A stretch of 11,838 nt of DNA from Bacteroidales bacterium (lineage in GTDB: Bacteria; Bacteroidota; Bacteroidia; Bacteroidales; Muribaculaceae), in NCBI GenBank assembly GCA_004552485.1, contig SFOH01000058.1, forward strand, positions 1 to 11,838, given 5' to 3'. Position numbers and translations under genes: made by a program. Below, one piece after another: positions 7,131-11,838 of the stretch (position 1 is its first letter; every line of letters begins with the position of its first letter). Under the pieces are notes generated by a model. It was not told where the DNA came from, did no database searches, and was given only the letters and a program-made list of their open reading frames with translations.

Positions 7131-7162
7131 TTTGGAGATTTCAAAATCTTGTCATAACTTTG
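7131..7162 (+). promoter_or_regulatory. Promoter of the Nudix regulator gene
   Basis: TTTG at 7131-7134 is followed after exactly 20 bp by TAACTTTG at 7155-7162. This is an excellent match to the Bacteroidetes housekeeping promoter (TTTG, 19-21 bp, TAnnTTTG). Transcription would start near 7168, giving a leader of about 105 nt. Confidence 0.75.
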
Positions 7163-7240
7163 CGTCAGATTAACGCAGCAGGCCTCTCCTCGGCCCCACA
7201 ATCCGCCCCGCGAACGCCAATCTGCACGGTTTTTACACAT

Positions 7241-7274
7241 TAATATATATAGAGCGATAATATATATAGAGCGA
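7241..7274 (+). repeat. 17-bp perfect tandem repeat abutting the Nudix start codon
   Basis: TAATATATATAGAGCGA occurs twice in immediate succession (7241-7257, 7258-7274). The last A of the second copy is the A of the ATG. The unit contains an 8-bp TATATATA self-complementary core. It occupies the ribosome-loading region, where Bacteroidetes favour AT-rich unstructured sequence. Confidence 0.9.
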
Positions 7275-8185
7275 TGAAATTCTCCTCCGACAACCTCAAC
7301 TCCCTGCGCGAGACCAGCCAGCCCGAAGAGAAGGGCAGCTACACCTACGAGTACCCGCGCCCGGCCGTCACCGCCGACGCCGTCATCTTCGGCTTCGACA
7401 ATCACGAGCTGCACGTGCTTCTCATCGAGCGCGGCGTGGCACCCTTCCGCGGCATGTGGGCGCTCCCCGGCGGATTCATGCGCATGAACGAGACCATCGA
7501 CCAGTGTGTGCGACGCGAGCTGCGCGAGGAGACGGCCATGACGGATGTCTATCTGGAGCAGATGCACGTGTTCAGCTCCACGAATCGCGACCCGCGCGGA
7601 CGCGTGGTTACCGTGGCCTACATCGCACTGGTGCGACCCGGCGACTATCAGGTTGTCGGCGGCGACGACGCCACGCGCGCCCAGTGGTTCAGCCTCGAAT
7701 GGCTCCCCACCCTCGCCTTCGACCACTCCGACATCATCAGCTTCGCCCGCAAATACCTGCGCGAGGTGCTGCGCCTGCGACCCGTCGCCTTCCGCCTCCT
7801 CGACGAAGTGTTCACCGTCGACGAGCTCCGCGAGGTCTACGAGGCCATCAACGAGACACACTACGACCGCCGCAACTTCCAGCGCAAGCTCATGCAGAGC
7901 AAAATCGTGCTGGAGGCCGACGACGAGCCCGCGTTCGAGGCCAAGTCGGTCATGTGCTGCGCCGAGCCCGAGCCGCCGATGCCCGCCATCGGCAGCGTCC
8001 CCGTCGCCGAAGAAGAAGAACCGCCCTGCATGGCCGAGACCGAGACGCCCTCACGCTCGCAGCGCCGCGCCCGCAAGTTCGTGCTCTCCGACAAAATCCG
8101 CAGCCTCCTCGGCAAAAACAGCGCCTCCGGAGACCACTATGACCCCGACGACGAAGGCTCCATCAAAGACCTCTTCAACTTCTGA
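7274..8185 (+). CDS. Nudix-domain protein with NrtR-like C-terminal segment, probable metabolite-sensing regulator
   Basis: This 303-residue protein has a Nudix domain at about 28-165. The full 23-residue Nudix box lies at 67-89: G67, E73, then RELREET (81-87), with Ala88 where glycine is usual. The catalytic glutamates are therefore present. Residues 170-214 (VAFRLLDEVFTVDELREVYEAINE...RRNFQRKL) match the winged-helix part of NrtR-type Nudix regulators, a family in which the Nudix fold senses ADP-ribose, NAD-related compounds or, in Bacteroides AraR, a sugar. A transcription-regulator role is thus likely, though retained hydrolase activity is possible. Residues about 215-303 form an unusual acidic, proline-rich tail with a basic patch RSQRRARKFVLSDKIRSLLGK (261-281). 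It has its own strong promoter and is divergent from the sigma factor gene. The ligand and targets are unknown. Confidence 0.85.
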   Translation: MKFSSDNLNSLRETSQPEEKGSYTYEYPRPAVTADAVIFGFDNHELHVLLIERGVAPFRGMWALPGGFMRMNETIDQCVRRELREETAMTDVYLEQMHVFSSTNRDPRGRVVTVAYIALVRPGDYQVVGGDDATRAQWFSLEWLPTLAFDHSDIISFARKYLREVLRLRPVAFRLLDEVFTVDELREVYEAINETHYDRRNFQRKLMQSKIVLEADDEPAFEAKSVMCCAEPEPPMPAIGSVPVAEEEEPPCMAETETPSRSQRRARKFVLSDKIRSLLGKNSASGDHYDPDDEGSIKDLFNF

Positions 8186-8260
8186 CGCCCAAACGATTAT
8201 CTCTTATTCTTACAACATATACACAAACCCGAAAACACACATTCTCTCAAATCCTTATCC

Positions 8261-8290
8261 TCCCATAATACTATGGGAAACACACATTTT
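8261..8290 (+). terminator. Possible weak terminator behind the Nudix gene
   Basis: TCCCATA and TATGGGA form a perfect 7-bp stem with a 4-nt loop (8261-8278), followed after several bases by a run of six Ts. It lies 75 bp after the Nudix stop in a 168-bp AT-rich spacer. The stem is short and the T run is displaced, so termination efficiency is doubtful. No convincing promoter for the next gene is seen in this spacer. Confidence 0.35.
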
Positions 8291-8353
8291 TTACTTGTTT
8301 TTTTACATTTTTACTCAACATACAGTTTATCAACCCATTAACACCATCACATC

Positions 8354-9046
8354 ATGGAAAAGACATCTGTTTTCAACCTTATCATCCTTGACGAATCCGG
8401 CTCAATGAGCGATGCCACCAAAGCCACCATCTCCGGCTGCAACGAAGTCATCAACGTAGCCAAGAGCCTCCAGGAAGAACACGCCGACACACAGCGCTCC
8501 TTCGTGAGCATCTACGCCTTCCAGAGCGGCAACCGCAACCGACCCAGCCGCTACATCTGCAAGAACGTGCCCGCCGCCGAGGCACGCAGCATCACCCTGA
8601 AGGACTACGAGCCTTGGGGAGCCACGCCTCTCTACGACGCAATCGGCGCCACGCTCGTCGACCTCAAGGCCATCGCCGAGACCCACGAGGACGCCACCGC
8701 CGTGGTGACCATCATCACCGACGGCTACGAGAACGACTCGCGCTATTACACCCTGGGCAAAGTGGCCAAACTCATCTCCCAACTCAAAGAACTGGGCTGG
8801 ACCTTCAACTTCATCGGCGCCAACATCGATGTCGACAAAGTCAGCGCCGCCCTCAAAATCGACAACGCCATGACCTTTGACAACACCGAACTCGGCACCA
8901 CCGACATGTTCGACAAGTTCACCAACTCCATGCGCGACTACGAGCAGGAGCGCATCCGCTGCGAAACCGCGATGCCCGCCGCCTCCGTCGAAGATCGCCG
9001 CAACGCCCGCATAGTCCGCGCCAAACGCGGCTTCTTCAAAAAATAA
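8354..9046 (+). CDS. Stand-alone von Willebrand factor A (VWA) domain protein
   Basis: The 230 residues are almost entirely one VWA domain. The metal-ion-dependent adhesion site is complete: DESGSM at 13-18 (Asp13, Ser15, Ser17), Thr91 in WGATPLYDAI, and Asp123 in TIITDGYEND. There is no signal peptide and no membrane helix, so it is probably cytoplasmic. The C-terminus (about 195-230) is charged and helical, ending with the basic stretch RIVRAKRGFFKK. Small cytosolic VWA proteins usually scaffold other proteins, for example with AAA ATPases or chelatases or in tellurite/stress modules. No such partner is adjacent here, as the neighbours are a Nudix regulator upstream and a restriction-like cassette downstream. 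A terminator follows 39 bp after the stop. The domain call is sure; the role is unknown. Confidence 0.9.
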   Translation: MEKTSVFNLIILDESGSMSDATKATISGCNEVINVAKSLQEEHADTQRSFVSIYAFQSGNRNRPSRYICKNVPAAEARSITLKDYEPWGATPLYDAIGATLVDLKAIAETHEDATAVVTIITDGYENDSRYYTLGKVAKLISQLKELGWTFNFIGANIDVDKVSAALKIDNAMTFDNTELGTTDMFDKFTNSMRDYEQERIRCETAMPAASVEDRRNARIVRAKRGFFKK

Positions 9047-9085
9047 CCTCCCCGCCCGCTAACAGCCGGGCAGGGCCCCACCACA

Positions 9086-9125
9086 GAACTCGGCCGCCGA
9101 CTTTCAGCGGCCGAGTTCACTTTTC
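9086..9125 (+). terminator. Intrinsic terminator behind the VWA gene
   Basis: GAACTCGGCCGC (9086-9097) and its exact complement (9107-9118) form a 12-bp stem with a 9-nt loop, followed by AC and a short T tract (9121-9124). It closes the VWA transcript and shares the AACTCGG stem start with the yidC terminator. Confidence 0.8.
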
Positions 9126-9140
9126 GCTACTGACACCCTC

Positions 9141-9186
9141 ACTCGCAAAAAACTCGCAAAAAAGTCATTGCTCTCCGCCAAAAAAA
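9141..9186 (+). repeat. Tandem 11-bp repeat with helically phased A tracts
   Basis: ACTCGCAAAAA occurs twice in tandem (9141-9151, 9152-9162). A tracts start at 9147, 9158 and 9180, giving spacings of 11 and 22 bp, close to whole helical turns. Such phasing bends DNA. The tract lies roughly 35-75 bp upstream of the -7 element at 9221. Confidence 0.55.
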
Positions 9187-9220
9187 TTCTACCCATGCCC
9201 ATGGTATGAGAATATTTTAG

Positions 9221-9228
9221 TACCTTTG
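9221..9228 (+). promoter_or_regulatory. Putative -7 promoter element for the restriction-like cassette
   Basis: TACCTTTG matches TAnnTTTG exactly. No TTTG -33 box is present about 20 bp upstream, but phased A tracts lie further up. A start near 9235 would give a leader of about 138 nt. Confidence 0.5.
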
Positions 9229-9373
9229 CGATTACCAAACCTCACATCTGAGAATGACCGCTTAAGAAACGAAATACAGCGCAAGCTGACAATCTTTTTT
9301 TGAACTCCCGAATAGTTGTTACAGGCTCCGGTCGGCCTTCAGATGCAACCCGGAAACCTCTTCATTTTAGACA

Positions 9374-10369
9374 ATGGCTGATTCATCGGTTGACATAAAA
9401 GAGAATGACATATTTGAGCTGTCGCCCGAATTGCTCACCACGCTGCTTAAAGACCACACTTTAAGCAGCCCGGAGCGTCAGGTCAATATCTTTTGGGCGA
9501 CCGACAATTACGCACATCGTGGAGCCGGATACCAATACAACGACCAAATCACAGCAGAAAGTATCACGGGCGAAAATGGAATGGTGATTGTTCCGCGCTC
9601 CGTAAAATCGCGTCAGCAGCAACAGCAGCGCAGCCGCGAGATGGCCGAAGTGTTCACTCCGTCATGGATTTGCAACGCTCAGAACAATCTCGTTGACGGC
9701 GCTTGGTTCGGACGCGAAGACGTTTTCAACACCGAAAACGACGACCACACATGGACGGTAAACCCCGCTCCAATCACCTTCCCGGAGGGCAAGACCTGGC
9801 GCGACTATGTCCGCGACACCCGGCTCGAGATCACCTGCGGCGAGGCTCCCTACATCGTCAGCCGCTATGACACCGTAAGCGGCGAACCCATCCCCATAGA
9901 ACAACGCATCGGTTTGCTCGACCGCAAACTTCGTGTCGTCTCCGAGAATACAAACACCTCCGGCGACTGGCTCCAATGGGCTCAGGTCGCTTTTCAGAAC
10001 GTCTACGGCTATGAATGGCAGGGCGACAACCTTCTTCTCGCCCGCGAAAACCTGCTAATGACCTTCGTAGATTACTACAAAGCCAAGTTCGGCGGCAAAG
10101 AGCCGCTTCTCAAATCGCTGCAATATATCGCCTATATCGTCTCCTGGAACTTTTGGCAAATGGACGGACTCAAAGGCGTCGTCCCCGGCACATGCGGAGA
10201 CAAGCCCTCGCCACAGCTCTCTATGTTCGACGAACCCGAACTCCTGCCCTGCAAGGGCTGCAAGACAGGCGATATCCGCCTCCACAACGGCACATATTGC
10301 CTCATTCGCGACTGGGGTGCCAAGACCGAGAGCAAGAAGAAAATCCGATTCATCGACCTTATAAAATAA
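9374..10369 (+). CDS. Adenine-methyltransferase-like restriction-system subunit, NPPY motif not visible
   Basis: The 331-residue product resembles proteins annotated as restriction endonuclease subunit M. EVFTPSWICNAQNN (92-105) corresponds to the EVFTP segment that precedes the methylase core in N6-adenine methyltransferases. LEITCGEAPYIVSRYD (151-166) stands where the AdoMet-binding motif I (typically DPACGSG) is expected. NVYGYEWQGDNLLLARENLL (209-228) fits the following motif II/III region (YGIE...AR-N). After that no NPPY/F-type catalytic motif is found; the chain continues with SWNFWQMDGLKGVVP (258-271) and a cysteine-containing part (Cys274, Cys293, Cys296, Cys309) and ends at IRFIDLIK. 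A QQQQQ run occupies 81-85. It may be an AdoMet-binding or scaffolding partner needing another subunit for catalysis, or an inactive relative. The next gene starts 6 bp later, so the two are very likely one operon. No replication or transposase genes are seen nearby. Confidence 0.75.
   Translation: MADSSVDIKENDIFELSPELLTTLLKDHTLSSPERQVNIFWATDNYAHRGAGYQYNDQITAESITGENGMVIVPRSVKSRQQQQQRSREMAEVFTPSWICNAQNNLVDGAWFGREDVFNTENDDHTWTVNPAPITFPEGKTWRDYVRDTRLEITCGEAPYIVSRYDTVSGEPIPIEQRIGLLDRKLRVVSENTNTSGDWLQWAQVAFQNVYGYEWQGDNLLLARENLLMTFVDYYKAKFGGKEPLLKSLQYIAYIVSWNFWQMDGLKGVVPGTCGDKPSPQLSMFDEPELLPCKGCKTGDIRLHNGTYCLIRDWGAKTESKKKIRFIDLIK
9442..9469 (+). repeat. Perfect 11-bp inverted repeat inside the start of the methyltransferase-like gene
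   Basis: GCTGCTTAAAG (9442-9452) and CTTTAAGCAGC (9459-9469) are exact complements with a 6-nt loop, about 70 bp after the start codon. It encodes part of LLKDHTLSS. In mRNA it would form a stable hairpin; in DNA it could be an operator. Confidence 0.8.
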
Positions 10370-10375
10370 TCGGCT

Positions 10376-11838
10376 ATGGAATATTTCTCGAACCTTAAAG
10401 CCAAACTAATCTATGTGTTCCGCATTCCGGATGCGGCGCACAGCCACTGCCTCAAAATCGGCGAAGCCACTTTTGACGACGGCGACATCACCCTGCCGCC
10501 GAACAGCAGTGTGCTCAACAAAGCCGCCAAAGCCCGAATAGACCAGTACACCAAGACCGTGGGCATCGACTATGAGCTGCTGCACACCGAGATAGCCATA
10601 TACAGCCACAAAGGCAAAATCTATGGATTCAACGACAAAGAAGTGCATGATGTGCTTTTGCGTTCGGGCATAAAACGCAAGGAATTTGCCTCCGGTGCCA
10701 ACGAATGGTTCTATTGCGACCTCGAAACTGCCAAGCGTGCCATCGCCGCGGTGAAGGAGGGCCGCAAGTCGCTCCACAACTCCGAGATTTCTTCCGGCAA
10801 GTCTCCTATCGTCTTTCGTCCCGAACAGCGCGATGCCATAGACAAGACGCTCAAACAGTTCAAGAAAGGCACGCAGATGCTCTGGAACGCCAAAATGCGT
10901 TTCGGCAAAACCCTCTCGGCCCTTCAAGTCGTGAAAGAGCGTGGCGATTTTCGCCGTGTGCTGATTCTCACTCACCGCCCCGTGGTCGATGCCGGGTGGT
11001 TTGAGGATTTCGGAAAGATATTCTATGACAATAACGAGTACGCCTATGGCTCCAAAACCAATGGCGACTCATTTACCTCGCTTGAGCGCCGCGCACGTCG
11101 GGGCGAGTGTCGTTACGTCTACTTCGCCTCCATGCAGGACCTGCGTGGCTCCGAGCTCGTAGGCGGCAACTTCGACAAGAACAACGACATCTTCTCCACT
11201 CCCTGGGATCTCATCATAGTTGATGAAGCCCACGAGGGCACACAGACCGAACTCGGCAAAGCTGTCATGGCTGAACTCACCAAGGAAAAAACCAAAGTAC
11301 TTCGTCTCAGCGGCACACCGTTCAATCTGCTCGACGAATATAAAGAGGAGGAAATCTTCACCTGGGATTACGTCATGGAACAACGCGCCAAGGCCGAGTG
11401 GTACAAAAACCATCCCGGCGACCATAATCCCTACGCCGACCTTCCACGTCTAAACATCTACACCTACGACCTCGGACGTCTGATGAGCGAGTTCGCCGAC
11501 GAAGACATCGCCTTCAACTTCCGCGAGTTCTTCCGCACCAACGACAGCGGCGAGTTTATCCACCGCTCCCACGTTGAAAACTTCCTCAATCTGCTCACCA
11601 AGACAGATGAAGAGAGCATGTATCCCTTTGCTAACAAACGCTACCGCGACATCTTCCGTCACACACTTTGGATGGTGCCGGGAGTGAAAGCGGCAAAGGC
11701 TCTCTCCGCCATGCTCCGCAACCATCCCGTTTTCGGGCTGTTTGAGGTTGTCAATGTCGCCGGTGACGGCGACGAAGAAGAAGACAACGAGGAGGCATTG
11801 CGCAAAGTGGAGAAAGCCATCGGCCCCGACCCCGACAA
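10376..11838 (+). CDS. GIY-YIG/T5orf172-like domain fused to SF2 (ResIII-type) helicase, partial at right edge
   Basis: The frame opens at 10376, 6 bp after the previous stop, and runs 487 codons to the window edge without a stop. Residues 10-120 resemble the GIY-YIG-like T5orf172 domain: LIYVFRIP (11-18), CLKIGEA (25-31), ARIDQY (53-58), a helix with Glu89 and His91, and NEWFYCDL (109-116). Residues 145-320 are the first RecA lobe of a superfamily 2 helicase: FRPEQRDAI (147-155), a Walker A variant AKMRFGKT (172-179), LILTHRP (196-202), the DEAH box IIVDEAH (280-286) and LRLSGTP (309-315). The second lobe would lie around and beyond the edge. Such proteins translocate on or open DNA in restriction and anti-phage systems; the N-terminal domain would supply DNA cleavage or binding. 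An acidic stretch, DGDEEEDNEE, sits at 464-473. The helicase call is sure; the nuclease activity and the missing C-terminal part are open. Confidence 0.85.
   Translation, partial: MEYFSNLKAKLIYVFRIPDAAHSHCLKIGEATFDDGDITLPPNSSVLNKAAKARIDQYTKTVGIDYELLHTEIAIYSHKGKIYGFNDKEVHDVLLRSGIKRKEFASGANEWFYCDLETAKRAIAAVKEGRKSLHNSEISSGKSPIVFRPEQRDAIDKTLKQFKKGTQMLWNAKMRFGKTLSALQVVKERGDFRRVLILTHRPVVDAGWFEDFGKIFYDNNEYAYGSKTNGDSFTSLERRARRGECRYVYFASMQDLRGSELVGGNFDKNNDIFSTPWDLIIVDEAHEGTQTELGKAVMAELTKEKTKVLRLSGTPFNLLDEYKEEEIFTWDYVMEQRAKAEWYKNHPGDHNPYADLPRLNIYTYDLGRLMSEFADEDIAFNFREFFRTNDSGEFIHRSHVENFLNLLTKTDEESMYPFANKRYRDIFRHTLWMVPGVKAAKALSAMLRNHPVFGLFEVVNVAGDGDEEEDNEEALRKVEKAIGPDPD

Larger units (their letters stand above)
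6753..7273. other. 521-bp divergent regulatory region between sigma factor and Nudix genes
   Basis: No gene is supported here. The region is strongly AT-rich and holds the sigma factor promoter (6879-6909), a cluster of direct repeats (6957-7031), the Nudix gene promoter (7131-7162) and a 17-bp tandem repeat that ends in the Nudix start codon (7241-7274). Inside the sigma factor leader, AGGTC/GACCT (6832-6836 and 6856-6860) with an inner GAGC/GCTC (6842-6852) can form a hairpin with an internal loop. A GGGC/GCCC stem at 6776-6787 lies closer to the start codon. Confidence 0.6.
9047..9373. other. 327-bp spacer between the VWA gene and the restriction-like cassette
   Basis: No gene is supported. 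It contains the VWA terminator (9086-9125), phased A tracts (9141-9186), a -7 promoter element (9221-9228) and a leader of about 140 nt for the next gene. The leader includes a three-codon ATG-ACC-GCT-TAA at 9254-9265 and a small CAGC-GCAA-GCTG hairpin (9277-9288) followed by seven Ts (9295-9301). That hairpin is too weak to call an attenuator with confidence. Confidence 0.6.

Noticed and set aside
7004..7861. A 285-codon minus-strand open frame opposite the Nudix gene
   Set aside because: It is the complement of the intact Nudix coding sequence plus its promoter region; composition is low-complexity and no motif is recognisable.
7545..8408. Plus-strand open frame overlapping the Nudix and VWA genes in another frame
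   Set aside because: Rich in Ser, Ala, Pro and Arg as an out-of-frame reading of GC-rich DNA, and it crosses an intergenic spacer and terminator-like hairpin.
9254..9265. Three-codon leader peptide before the methyltransferase-like gene
   Set aside because: ATG-ACC-GCT-TAA can occur by chance; there is no sign of regulatory codons or a strong downstream attenuator.
9374..11838. Mobile element carrying the restriction-like cassette
   Set aside because: No integrase, transposase, tRNA attachment site or flanking direct repeats are visible within the window, so mobility cannot be supported.

Overview
The window reads as a chromosomal segment of a gut-type Bacteroidales bacterium, most likely Muribaculaceae-like. 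The clues are a pyrG-yidC gene pair with Bacteroidetes-type proteins, several TAnnTTTG (-7) promoter elements typical of the Bacteroidetes housekeeping sigma factor, no strong Shine-Dalgarno sequences, and GC-rich housekeeping genes separated by AT-rich spacers. The family assignment is an inference from general familiarity; no search was run.

Left part (1-5211, all minus strand): an exported phosphodiester glycosidase-family (NAGPA-like) protein cut by the left edge, then the membrane insertase YidC, then CTP synthase PyrG. PyrG and YidC are 49 bp apart and probably co-transcribed, starting from a TAACTTTG element about 140 bp upstream of pyrG. A strong 21-bp-stem terminator lies just behind yidC and separates it from the glycosidase gene.

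Middle part (5212-9046): a short, AT-richer minus-strand gene holding only a Schlafen AlbA_2-type domain; a 345-bp spacer with a near-perfect hairpin and a degenerate array of AACCAATCAATCT repeats; an ECF-type sigma factor (minus); a 521-bp divergent regulatory region with direct-repeat clusters and two good promoters; a plus-strand Nudix-domain protein with an NrtR-like C-terminal segment, probably a metabolite-sensing regulator; and a stand-alone von Willebrand factor A protein closed by a terminator.

Right part (9047-11838): a plus-strand cassette that looks like a restriction-modification or defence module. Its first gene is a 331-residue adenine-methyltransferase-like protein with an EVFTP motif and an altered motif I but no visible NPPY catalytic motif. 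Six bases after its stop begins a protein with a GIY-YIG/T5orf172-like N-terminus joined to an SF2 (ResIII-type) helicase, cut by the right edge. The tight spacing suggests one operon whose products act together. This incomplete pair, and the repeat-rich regulatory spacers, are the most interesting parts of the window.
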